Below are positions 22,369 to 33,069 of a DNA stretch of 64,000 nucleotides, piece after piece. Numbering within the stretch: the first letter of the stretch is position 1; every line of letters begins with the position of its first letter. The stretch is from Pempheris klunzingeri (lineage: Eukaryota; Chordata; Actinopteri; Acropomatiformes; Pempheridae): positions 4,982,175 to 5,046,174 of the forward strand of contig NC_092031.1 in assembly GCF_042242105.1 (NCBI RefSeq), in the 5' to 3' direction. The position numbers were made by a program, and so were the translations under genes. The notes beneath the pieces are model-generated. The model did not search any database. It saw only the letters and a program-made list of their open reading frames with translations, and had not been told where the DNA came from.

Positions 22369-23140
22369 CAGTGCAGTCTCTACGGAGAGTTGGTGGGAAC
22401 TATTAACTTATAGTTAATACTAACCATCAGCCTAACTAACTATCGTAACTAGCAGTCTTTAAGACAGCTGTTCAAACAGATAAAACGCTAAAACAACAGG
22501 TAGCTAACGTTAGCACGCTAAGCTAGCACGCTAAACATCGGCTAGCAAGCAATTTAGCTGTCTAACATTAGATTTCATACAGAAGAACCGTAGTCCTGTA
22601 ATTAGGTGGCAGGAGTTCAGTCAAGTTATGGCTAATAAGCAGCTTCATCATAGCTTAGCATAGTTAGTAACTGCTATGTAGCTTTCACAAGAAGCATCAA
22701 CAAGGTGATGACCTGCATTATGATACAGAAAAATGCATCTCTACATGAATGTGTACAAACTTTTGCACCTACTCGTATCACAGCAGCTATAATCCTCTGG
22801 CTGATGTGCTAACTAAAGTTTCAAACTGATTTTAGCTAGGCTGTAAACATGGTCTCAGACTGGAAGCCAGAAGCAAAACTGTCCGACACGCAGATGCTCC
22901 CCCGGAAGTAAATAAATGACACTTTCAGCACAAAGGTCCACACGTCCGGTTCTTTTCAAAATAAAAGCGTCAACGGTATGTCGAGCGTATTGTTTTGCGG
23001 TTTATCCACCAACACCATTGTTTGTATTGTCGTCGTCCAACCATAACGTATCGAGGCAAAATATATATAAAATACCTAAAATAATGGAGACAATTACACA
23101 AGTGGCTATCTAGATATTGTCACTCAGCTGATGCTTAAGG
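22369..23140. promoter_or_regulatory. Divergent promoter region and 5' flank of the PRDM9-like gene
   Basis: No coding frame is seen between the PRDM9-like start codon and the tRNA. The stretch contains a perfect 12-bp palindrome GCTAACGTTAGC (22503-22514), clustered GCTAGC/CACGCTA repeats typical of teleost DNA, and an ETS-type CCGGAAGT (22902-22909) of the kind often found at TATA-less promoters. The transcription start of the PRDM9-like gene probably lies here, but its position cannot be fixed. Confidence 0.4.
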
Positions 23141-23211
23141 GCGCCGCTGGTGTAGTGGTATCATGCAAGATTCCCATTCTTGCGACCCGGGTTCGATTCC
23201 CGGGCGGCGCA
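23141..23211 (+). tRNA. trnag-ccc: tRNA-Gly (anticodon CCC)
   Basis: A complete 71-nt cloverleaf. The acceptor stem is GCGCCGC (23141-23147) pairing with GCGGCGC (23204-23210), with discriminator A at 23211. The D-arm carries GTGTAGTGGTA. The anticodon arm is CAAGA/TCTTG with loop TTCCCAT and anticodon CCC at 23173-23175. The T-arm is CCGGG/CCCGG with loop TTCGATT. The internal A-box (TGGTGTAGTGG) and B-box (GGTTCGATTCC) are intact and no intron is present. It reads as a functional vertebrate tRNA-Gly gene decoding GGG. It lies between two divergent protein genes. Confidence 0.97.
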
Positions 23212-23215
23212 CGTA

Positions 23216-23220
23216 TTTTT
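23216..23220 (+). terminator. RNA polymerase III terminator of tRNA-Gly
   Basis: A TTTTT run starts four bases after the mature tRNA end, the usual Pol III stop. Confidence 0.85.
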
Positions 23221-23509
23221 CCACATGGATGTTATTCATAGCCTGCAGATGTAGCCTCGTACAACCTCTGAAGCTGGACACGGCGTTGCATCTATGCTAC
23301 TTCACAGAGTTTACATTGTAGTGTTACTTCATGTTAATACATTTGTGAACGCTGGAGCGATGGTTTGGTTGTTTAGTAAGAACCAGAGATAATATGACAT
23401 GTAGTCATATACAGAAAGTGGTATTTTCTAGCAAATTACTGTCACGTTCATCGTAAAGCTATTAAACTTAACAGTTAGCTAGTTTGCTAATTGCTGGTGC
23501 GTGGAATCT

Positions 23510-23522
23510 GTTGCCTGGCAAC
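23510..23522. promoter_or_regulatory. RFX X-box palindrome, distal copy
   Basis: GTTGCCTGGCAAC is a perfect inverted repeat matching the X-box consensus GTNRCC-N(0-3)-RGYAAC bound by RFX factors, which drive ciliary genes. It lies 112 bp upstream of the fbxw10 start codon. Confidence 0.75.
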
Positions 23523-23576
23523 CCGCTGTACGTTCTGTGGATGATGTTCAAAGAAAAGTAAAACCCGTCAACAACT

Positions 23577-23589
23577 GTTGCCTGGCAAC
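23577..23589. promoter_or_regulatory. RFX X-box palindrome, proximal copy
   Basis: A second exact copy of GTTGCCTGGCAAC, 54 bp downstream of the first and 44 bp before the ATG at 23634. The identity extends two bases to the left (CT). It probably lies at or just inside the transcription start region of fbxw10. Confidence 0.75.
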
Positions 23590-23633
23590 GACGTAAGCAA
23601 GAGAGAGCGCCACAAAGTACGTGCAGCATCGAG

Positions 23634-26600
23634 ATGAAGTCCGTGAAATGTGGTAGAAGTGTGTCACCGTGTGAGCTGAGCTGTAACCTGAACGCAGAGG
23701 AAGGATGTCCCAGCATGTGCGGGATGTGTCCGTCCTGCGTCTTTGCTCCAAACCCCCCCGGGTCCACCCAGTGTGTGTGGAAGGCGTCCGAGAAGTTCAG
23801 GAGGAGGTTCGTGGTGGAGCTGCTTCTACGCTGCACAAACACCCAAGTGCTCGAAAGCATCCAGGGAGTGCTGGGTGTAACATCCTGGACTCTGCTGACC
23901 TACGCCAGGTCCAGGAGCCCAGCCCCAGCCGAGGATCAGCCCTGCCGCGGAGCAGACCGAGCGCAGACCGCCGGGAGGCCGCTGGGCCTGGACGTGAGTG
24001 AGATCTGGGACTGGTTCAGCAGCAGCCCCGACTGGATCAAATCACGCTACCTGTGCCGTCTGTTTGGACTCTGTGACCCGGAGCTCCTCCGCATGGTCGC
24101 TAATTTAACCAGCGTGCTTCTCATTAGAAAAAAACGAGGATTTCTGCAATTTAATGGTAAACAGACTCATTACTGCGTCACTTCTTTTTGTTTACGAGTC
24201 AAAAATAATATCTAGTTTGTCTTAAAACTCGATTTGCACTGCAACTACTATTGGTCACCACTGGAGGTCACTAAAGGACATAAACACAGCTACACAGTTA
24301 ACTTTTCATTGTTTGTTGTGATTATTGATAATTCTTATCACATGATGATTTAATGCCCTTTTCAGGGAGCAGTGCCAGTGAACTTGACCAAGACAGCGAT
24401 GGAGACTCAGAGGAGCCTGCCCTGATGGTAGTGCCTGGATCCTTAAGGTCTATGTCAGGGGTCAGCCGACACAAAGACTTCATAGGCTGCCTACCTGTTG
24501 ATCTGTCAAAGAGGATATTAGGTGAGCCGTCACATGACATGCTGCCTAAGGTCACTGATAGTCTGCAGGATTTCTCTTTCCTTCAACAGACTCATGTGCT
24601 GTGTGTTGTTGATATAGTGCAATTAAAGGTTTCGCGTTTCCTCGTATATTATTTTTATGCAACATAAAACATTATACATTTGATAATGTATCCATTCAAA
24701 CACACAGTCGAACAGTAGCGCGGTGTCTCCATGCCCAGTCTGAAGTGTGCATTGACTTGCCCTTAAACCGATAGTATAGAAGGACTATAAGTCACTCTAA
24801 TTGTACTATGGGGATTCAACTTAAAACCTCAAGAACGCTCTTGTTAAATCCACCCCATTCAAGTGGGAAGCCCTTGGATAAAAGAACAACAAAGCCCTGC
24901 CAAGCAACCGACTGGCTGTCTCCTCTGTCTGCAGCTTAGTAAGATGTACTATTCGGAGGAAGAATGTGCCATAGTTGTTGTTTCATCTGTAAAATCTTAC
25001 TGTTAGTCACATTGTACACGCATGCAGACATTATCCGTACGTGTGTGTCTCCTACCAGGTCTGTTAGGTGAACACACTTTGAGGTGCTGCCAGAAGGTTT
25101 GTCAGTACTGGCAGCACCTTGCACAGGAAACCATGGAGGAAATCAAGTTCAGAAGAATTTTTCAGGATCAAATTAAGTCAATGATGAAGGTGAAGCATTT
25201 GTATGTTTATGTATTGTTGTGATTTAGTGACATTAATATGTAAAGTTTGTTTGTTTTTTGTATATAACATGGTGGTTTGTGTAACAGTAACATAATTGTT
25301 TTATCTAAAATACATGATCAGTAATCTTTTCTTTTCTTGTTTCAGAGTTGCAGATATGTTCATAAAGTCAGTCCTACTTATGCCAACATCGTTGAAGTCC
25401 CCGTTCCTGTCAGGGATGACGAGAAAGGGGATTTTCATCGTAGTGGCCAAAAGGTCAGTAAATCTGTAGCTAACACAGAAACATGCTTCTCAATAAGTGG
25501 GTTATCTTTAACTTTGTTTGGTGTCACAGGTTGAGCCAGTTGAAGCTGCTCATGCCAAAACCAAGATGGTGCAAATGGAAGAGCGAAATGTTTATTGCAG
25601 TGCATATTTCACCACTATGCTGCTGGACAAGTTAGTGTGCACAATTTTACTATGTGTGCCTAACCAACGCCTGCGTATTGGAATAAAGAACTTGACTGTT
25701 TGATTGTGTCTGGGTTTGACAGTGAAGACCCTCACCGGGTGGTGGACTACAGAGGTGGGTCGTTAATGGCCACGGGCTCCAAGGACCGTGCGGTGAATCT
25801 GCTCTACGTGGCGTCAGAAGCAAAAGCCGTGTCGGTGATGAAGGGCCACGTTGGCAGCATCCGGGCAGTGCTGCTCTGCGAGGACAGAGACCTGGTGATA
25901 ACGGCGAGCTGCGATGCGAGCATCAGGTGAGGCGGAGGCGGAGGCTGGTGTTGGACCGAGGATACCAACGACGACATATAAGTAGGGGTTGATTTCTTGT
26001 TCCGTCACATCTGTAGGTGTTGGAATTTGAAGACAGACAAGTGTGTGATGGTGCTGTATGGTCACACTGGCACTGTCAACTGCCTGGATGTCCACGCTGA
26101 CAGGCTCGTCTCAGGAGCTAAAGATTGTCTAGTAAAAGGTAAGCAGCCTTTCAAGCATGTGTGTCATCGCTCAGACATTTGACCCCTTTTCTGACCCTGA
26201 TTTAACCTTTAAGTATTACAAGCTTCATTTAACCATCTCACTGCCAGTGTGGAGTTTACACACAGGGAAGCATTTTGAGGATTTTCATTTCAAGCACCCC
26301 AGTTCTGTCCAGTGTGTGAGGATCAACAGAAAAACAGTGTACAGCAGCTGTGATCGGGGCCTCGTCAAAATGTGGGACATGGAGAACGCATCACTACTCA
26401 GAGTGAGAATATTATTTGTTGAGAACAATATATATAAAATTTCCCTTCATAATCAGCATTTTTCAACACAGGATGCAAAACCTTGCACAGGATTACATTT
26501 ACAATTGATAATTCCTTTGTGTGTGTGCTCTGCTTTCCTTTAGGTGATTGATGCCCACAGTAGCTCAGTTAAATGCCTCTTCTTTGATGAATGGTACTTT

Positions 26601-28109
26601 TTATCCGGGGACTCCAGCGGGCAGGTCATGGCCTGGAGAATCAACTGTGACGCCAAAGAGTGCCTCATGACCTTCAACCACCCGAAGTAAGCAAGAGGCC
26701 TTTGAGGCTGATCCCAGCAAATTGCTTCAGCGTAGAAATACGTCTTTTTTCTTCACCTTTTCAACCACCTTGTGTTAGCCATTTTAATGGCAGTATTCTT
26801 AAACACTGTTATATTCTAAGAACCCCAAATGTTGAATTGAATGCTGAATTTTCTGCAGGGAGGTTAAATCTCTAACTCTCGTCTACCTCCGTGTGGTTAC
26901 TGGCTGTGCGGATGGAAAGATTCGCGTTTTTAATTTCCTCACCGGAGATTGTCTGAGAGACTTCACGGCAGAGCCTGAAACAGGCCGAATACTGTCCCTG
27001 CACTTCCATGACAACAGGTGCATCAGATGCACAATCATTGTTTTATTTTTATTAGAGTTCAGATGTTGTATCAATGCCAGCATGCATTTGTCTCTCATAC
27101 TTTCTACTGCCTCCTTTAGTATATTAGTGAATGCGACATCCGGGGTGAAGCGCTACCAGTTTGCCAAAGTGTTTTGGGATTACACCCAGCCAGCAGAGGG
27201 AGGCCAGGGTGATGTTTCTGAGAAATATGCACCTTCGCCCAGAAAGCTTCCCTTTACTTCTGTTGGGGCCGATCGCACGGCCCTGGTGGCCTCGCCCAGC
27301 CAAAAGATTCACGACTGCCACAGCAAGAAACCGGAGAAAGCTGAGCTGCTTCACCACACCTGCCTCCTGTCTACGCCCACTAAATGTCAAACTCGAGGTA
27401 AGCCTGCTCAAGTATGTTTGTATGTTTTAGGATCAGTTGCACTTGCTGTAAATGAAACTTTTGCTCCATAGCCAGAGAGAACTGCAAGACTGCTAAACAG
27501 TCAGTGATGCTCAGCGAGAGGGCAACGAGTGAACGGATGAAGAAGAGGGGTCTTCATCACCCTCTGACACGTGACTCCATCCTCCTCAGGGTCAATGCCA
27601 TCCAGAAGGCGCAGTGCACGGATGAAGTCAGCATGAACATGGAGTGCAACGCCCGGCTGCGAGATTCCTGGGGTCCTCACACATCTCAGGATCCTCTGCA
27701 CTCTGACCTTCGGGCCCTGAAAGAGAGCCTGCAGACTCAGACATGCCCACTGTGGCACACACGTGATGCTCATCCCAGGAGGCCCAAGACCTGCGTTCCG
27801 ATTTTAAAGAGAGCTGTCAGTCAAAATATGACAAACACAACCCAAGGCAGAGCACAGCCTCACAGTGCTGACCCCAGCAGGCCAACCAGGAGAGCGAATG
27901 GATTCACTGCATGCGCTAACAAGGGACCACAGGCTCCTGAACGCATGAAAACTAGTCCCAGCTTGCCCAGGATCAGCCTGGTGGGTCCACTCAGAGAGCA
28001 GGGGGGATTCAGGCACAAGAGAGGCTGCATGAAGAGCTGTGAGCAGAAACTGTCCAACAGAGTAAAGCAGCAGGAGAAGACACTGTTGAAAAAGTCACAT
28101 GTGCATTAA
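23634..28109 (+). CDS. fbxw10: F-box and WD40-repeat protein 10, complete, 12 coding exons
   Basis: A putative substrate receptor of an SCF (SKP1-CUL1-F-box) ubiquitin ligase. Exons are 23634-24156, 24366-24521, 25059-25189, 25346-25453, 25530-25630, 25723-25926, 26017-26138, 26248-26402, 26544-26686, 26859-27017, 27120-27397 and 27472-28109. All are GT/AG and in phase, giving 905 residues. The N-terminal domain has a CxxC-rich start and the segment SEIWDWFSSSPDWIKSRYL. The F-box is at about 213-265 (DFIGCLPVDLSKRIL, then CQKVCQYWQHLAQE). WD40 repeats run from about 340 to 610 (GSLMATGSKDRAVNLL, GHTGTVNCLDV, VTGCADGKIRVFNF), ending with the family-typical YQFAKVFWDYTQ. A basic C-terminal tail of about 290 residues follows. 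The WD pattern and the FAKVFWDYT motif are those I know from FBXW10/CDRT1. Substrates are unknown. The start is the first in-frame ATG, 44 bp after an X-box. Confidence 0.87.
24479..25175 (+). other. fbxw10: F-box of fbxw10, split by an intron
   Basis: The F-box helix 1 (DFIGCLPVDLSKRIL) ends exon 24366-24521. The rest (GEHTLRCCQKVCQYWQHLAQE) begins exon 25059-25189. The LPVDL..RIL..L....L..C..VC..W pattern is that of a functional SKP1-binding F-box, including the Leu-Pro and the final Trp. Confidence 0.85.
25723..27170 (+). other. fbxw10: WD40 propeller exons of fbxw10
   Basis: Six exons (25723-25926 to 27120-27397) encode about six or seven blades. Recognisable blade ends are RCWNLKTDKC, KVWSLHTGKH, KMWDMENASL, MAWRINCDAK and RVFNFLTGDC. 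GH dipeptides (GHVGSI, GHTGTV) and an AHSSSV variant mark the inter-blade turns. This is the presumed substrate-binding surface. Confidence 0.85.
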
Positions 28110-28405
28110 TCAATGCAAATTCATTATTTTTTATGATATAATGTGTCAGTAGTACTTTGTTATCGCTGCACAATAGATGATCTGGACGTCCTTGTTTGTC
28201 CAAGCCACCATACTAAATGTGTTTAAAAGTCCACTAGGGGTCAGTATTGTATCATCTGATCCAAGTTAGTACTCAGCTGTTTTACTTTTATTAGTATCCA
28301 TTAGGTTGTAGTTTATTCATCAGTGGTAGTTTGTATTTTAGGTAGTTTGCTTCTATTGTTTGATTGCATTGAAACTTTTGGAATAAAAACTAATATTAGC
28401 AAGTT
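28110..28405 (+). other. fbxw10: 3' UTR of fbxw10, with AATAAA at 28382-28387
   Basis: AT-rich sequence after the TAA stop reaches a canonical AATAAA at 28382-28387. Cleavage is expected 10-25 bp later. No other signal is closer to the stop codon. Confidence 0.6.
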
Positions 28406-31400
28406 TTTGAACATTTTTAAATGTGACTTTCTTCCACACAGTAATTTTTTTCCCCGTGATCGACTCTACAAAAATGCCTTTTCAGGCTTGTATTCTCAAC
28501 ACACTCCAACAGTTACAATAATCAGCACCTGGAAATTAACACCTGCTGAGTGTTTCAGTTTTTTTTGAGGCAGAATATTGCCATTCACTAATTTCCATTC
28601 TGATGATGAATGATCCTGAAAAGCACTCCTTCGCTAATCAAGCAACAACAAATCTTTATGGATTTTTAGCTTCTGCGGAACTTCAAACGAGCCGAGTGAA
28701 ACCTTCAGAGTGAGAGGAGTTTGCCCCATCCAGAGAGACCTTTCACCCTGCCACCTGCCCTCTAGCCCTGGTGCCTCGAGGGCATCATTAGGGGCGAGGA
28801 GGTTGAAGATCATGGAGAATGTCCTCTGCTTTGACAGCAGCAGCACAACAGCTGGGCACCCGTGAATAACAAAGAGCTATGAGGAGAACCGACTGGGTGA
28901 GATGTCCCACTTCGGAGAGTCTCTTCTTTCAATAGCGCTCTGCTGCTAATTAATTTGGTCTGCAGAACACCGGGAATAATGGTGTCTCCCCCTTTTTTCT
29001 CCTGTGGCAGTGTGACGTAGGGAGACAATGCAATCCCCCTCCTGCCACCCCAAGCTCAGCTTAGCTTCATCATGCAGCACAGCTCCCCCATTGTTTCATC
29101 AGGTAAGGGGTCTCTTGTCCAGGACCGGCAGAGCTGCAGGGGGGATAATGAGCGTAAAATCAAAGCAAAGTGAGAAAAGGGAAAGTTTTCATGGAGGAAT
29201 GCTCTTAGACCTTCTGCTCCCTTGAGCAGGCCTAAGGGTTGGCTGGGGAGAAGAGGGTACAGGTTTATTTATGCATGAGGAGAAGCTTGAAAGACATGAC
29301 AGTTAACCCTCTCGCAGTGAAAGAAGGTTTCAAGGGTTGGAGGTTCGAGAGAGGGGCAACAAAAGACGATTCAGACCGACCCAGCTGACCTTTGCTCTGC
29401 ATAGATCTCCATCTCCAAAGGCAGATATTTGCATCATAGTTCATTTGTCAGATTAATTTTTCAATTTCTGTCATGCTGTGTCTGCAGTGGGTTTGAACTC
29501 TTCACTCGGTTTAGACTAGAACCCTTTTTCCAGTCCAGGTCAGTCCAGGCCAGTCATGGTATAGAATGTGATTAACCAAATCATGATCTGGATTATTTTG
29601 TGTATTTGCATGTCACTCAGACAGCTGACTTGCCCGGAGCGGTCCAGATATCACACCGTTACCAGGTCTAACGAGATGGGCATCAGATGCAAAAGCCCAA
29701 TGAATATGTAAATCACACCATTCTCATGGGGAACCGACTTGTGATAAGAACAGAGACTAACCCTCCCCATTGTGGAAAACATACTCAGGACATTATCTTG
29801 AAAGGCAGCCATATACTGAGCTGCATCCCAGAGACTGTTGGAGAAGCAGAGCTAAGCTTGAACAAGGATCACAATGAACAACTTGAAGGCCTGACAGAGC
29901 TGTGACATCAACACATGGGAGCGACGACAAGTGCCTTGATCTTAGGACAGCTTTAGACGCCAGGCCACGCGGCCAGCACTGTTTCCCCCGTTAGGATTCA
30001 GCAGAGCCAGGCTGGAAACAAGATCCATATGCCTTTCTGACCTCATTTGCAGATAGAGATCATAAGCGAAAGGGGATACAGCCAGAACGAAGGGAGGCAA
30101 TTAACAGGAACACCATTACCAAGATATGGGACTGATTAACATCCACATCCAGCCAAGCCAAATAGATAAGAGGGAATCTGATTGCTCATTGATTGGATCT
30201 CCGTGGTGCCTGTTCAGCGGGCAGGTTCTTGTTTTCTGAGGCTGGACCTTACTGCGTTCAAGGGCTCTTGATTGAGCCAAAAAGAGCGGAGTGAAACCAC
30301 TGTGACCACACATCAGGAAGATGATCAAAGAGGCTACTGCTGGCTCCTGGCTGCTCATGTACAAGACTAACCCCCAACAGATGACTGCAAAGTAGTCGCT
30401 CAGTGCTAACACACGTCAAAGAGCACCGATATGGGCTGTCGAGGTGACACCTGAATTACTCAAGGTCGATGTAGATACTTGATTTCATAGAAAGAGTCAT
30501 AGTGGAATAAAGGCAGCAAGATTTTCCCCCGTTCTTGGTTTTGTTTGTGTTTATTTCATTAAGTTCAAACTTTTTTTTCTTTTTCATTTAAGAATTGACT
30601 GATTGTTCCCTGTGACCATCTGCTCTTACAGTGTGGCATCTGGAATGTATTTTGATAATTGCAAAGAGATTATTTTCTATCTGCAAGACCTATTCTATAC
30701 AAAAGACCTATACAAAAACAAAATCAAACACATCAGGGCTTCACCACCAGAGGCTATGGCATATATTAGATCTAAAATTGGATGTTTCTGTGCCAATATT
30801 GACAGACAGCATTGAGTTTTCGTTCTTGTCCTCTGGGGGGCCCACTAGACCTGTTCACAGACCACTTCAGTGCCAAGTCCTGAATGTCTGGACCAATTAT
30901 CAATGCTTCGGCAGGTCAAGTCTCATCACTTCTCTGTGTTGACATTGACATCTTTGTTAAGATAATGTCTGGCGTTGACTGCATGACCTCACAACAGTAA
31001 AAAAAAATCTTGTAATTAGTGCAAATTGCATGTAAAATGATGCTACCATCTTTCTCTCTGTATATTACTATAATTAAATGCTCATAAAAGAATGAGAGCA
31101 GAATTTCAATGCAGTCTGGAACTACTTTGATAACAGGCTTCACAATCTATTAGAATATGGTATTTCTTGGCTTGTCAGCGTGAATGTGTTTCAGTGAGTC
31201 ACTATTGAACAAGAGAGAAGGGTGTCAGTGATTGACCCGTGGTCTCAATGGCCCCCAGTCTTCACAGAGCAGCTCCAGACACATGCAGGCGACAGTGTTA
31301 AGTGTCATAATTTCACTATTTTCTCAGACATAAATACGGAGACGTAAAAGTCAAAGGTCAACTGCATAAAACTTCCCTATTTAGAGGTCAGTAGACGCAT

Positions 31401-32913
31401 ATTGTCTGAGTGGGGGGGCCGGCACCTCGGAACAAGAAGGCAATTCACAGGCGAAAAGTTATGACAAACGTCCTCTGACTCTACTTCCTGTCACAAAACG
31501 AACAGAAAATTAATTGTAACGCTGGACTACAAAGGTCTTCATGCATCACATAAGAAGAACAAAATACATAAGTGGGCCCGGAGCTCAGGCGGAGGATTAG
31601 AGGTCTCGTGTTGGATGCAGTTGTGCTTTTCTTGACATCTCACTGAAGAGGCATTTGAAAACGGCACTAATAACAACAATCTCTGTCAAATACAGTAAAC
31701 GGTAAAAGGCTGTAATACTATCTGCACAATAAGTACAAGCGTTTCTATTTAAAGCCGTGAGTCTCACAGCAACACACAGACAGTGTGAGAGAGAGTTCGG
31801 GACAGCTAATGGACGTCTTTATCAGTGCTTTCCTCATAGTTTGAGCCGCACACTTAATCACAGTCTGACAAACTATTAGCTGCTCGCTCATGTCTACTAC
31901 AGATGTTTACTCTCCTCTGAGTCCTGATACCAGCAGAGCCCTCGCTGTTTGGAGAGGTCATGGTGCCTGATAAGAAAAGGCCCCCACGGCTTATGGATCA
32001 GGCAACAGCACAAACATGCCCACACATACAAAATCTCACTTTTGGGGGGTGGGGTTACAGCTGAATTTTGATTGTGAAACAGATGGTGGTGCATTTTGTT
32101 AAAAAGTGAGTTTCATTTGCATAAATCAAGAAACTGCAGTGTGGAGCTAATTGCTGCTGATGGCAATTCTGATGGATTTGGCCGCCTATAGTCTAACCTC
32201 AGCAGGTTATCACTTCATACAAAAACTGCCTGCCTCACATTATTACTTCAGATTTAAGATAGATCCCCGAAATACTCAAGCAATTCAGGCAATTTTCGTT
32301 CATTGCTATTTACCCTGCAGCTGAATTAGCTATGTTTCTATAACCCACCTAATACCAGTCACAACAAATGCCACTTTACAGACACGATAACTCGACTGCT
32401 GTTTGTACAGTAAATACTCTGTGGGATTCTTACTCTCTCCTCGCTTGACCCCAGCCCAGGAAGAGCCTTTTTTGGAGGCGAGGAGAACCAACGGGTGTCC
32501 TATCTTAGATATTTCACAGCTCAGCGGGTCCCTTAGCATGTTGATACAAGTGCTGGGAAATAACACACAGCCTGGTTGATTCATGCCATTTGTGTTTTTC
32601 ATTTAGTTGTCATGTGCAGGATTTTTCTTAGGGGACTTGGGGATAAAACTGACCCATATTAGCAGCAGATGTTTTGGGTCATGGAGTGGAGCGTCTGATG
32701 TGCTTTTCCCAGGGGCTCGTGTGGTGAGAGGAGTATCTCTGTAAGAGGAGGACGAGCTGAAGGTAAGACTGGAAAGGAGCAAAAATGATGTAGCTAGAAT
32801 GCAGCTTTAATTGATATTGCTGTTTGACTCTTGTCTTGCCGGTTGTAACCATTAGCCAAAAGCCTGGTGATGGTAAGAAAATCTCTTAAACCTTTAAAGA
32901 AACCAGACCCGTG
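28406..32913. other. Gene-free region downstream of fbxw10
   Basis: No open frame has recognisable protein features and no repeat family is evident. Most of it is unique-looking sequence. The segment 28880-29010 has AACAAAG and TAATTAATT cores and is a candidate regulatory element. Confidence 0.55.
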
Positions 32914-33069
32914 GTAGCTGTTTCTCTGTTTCCAGTCATGCTGAGCTAACTAGCCACTGGCTGTATCTTCATATTTAGCCGATAGATATAAAAGTGATAT
33001 CAATCTTCATATTTAACACTCAGCAAGACAGCCGTTAAACAAACCAAATGTCAAACTATAGTGTTTTAA
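32914..33069 (-). mobile_element. MITE arm, inverted orientation
   Basis: Reads CTGTTTCTCTGTTTCCAGTC, GCTGAGCTAACTAGCC and CTGTATCTTCATATTTAGCC, ending AATGTCAAACTATAG. This is the reverse complement of the arm seen at 1427 and 8293. Confidence 0.65.
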
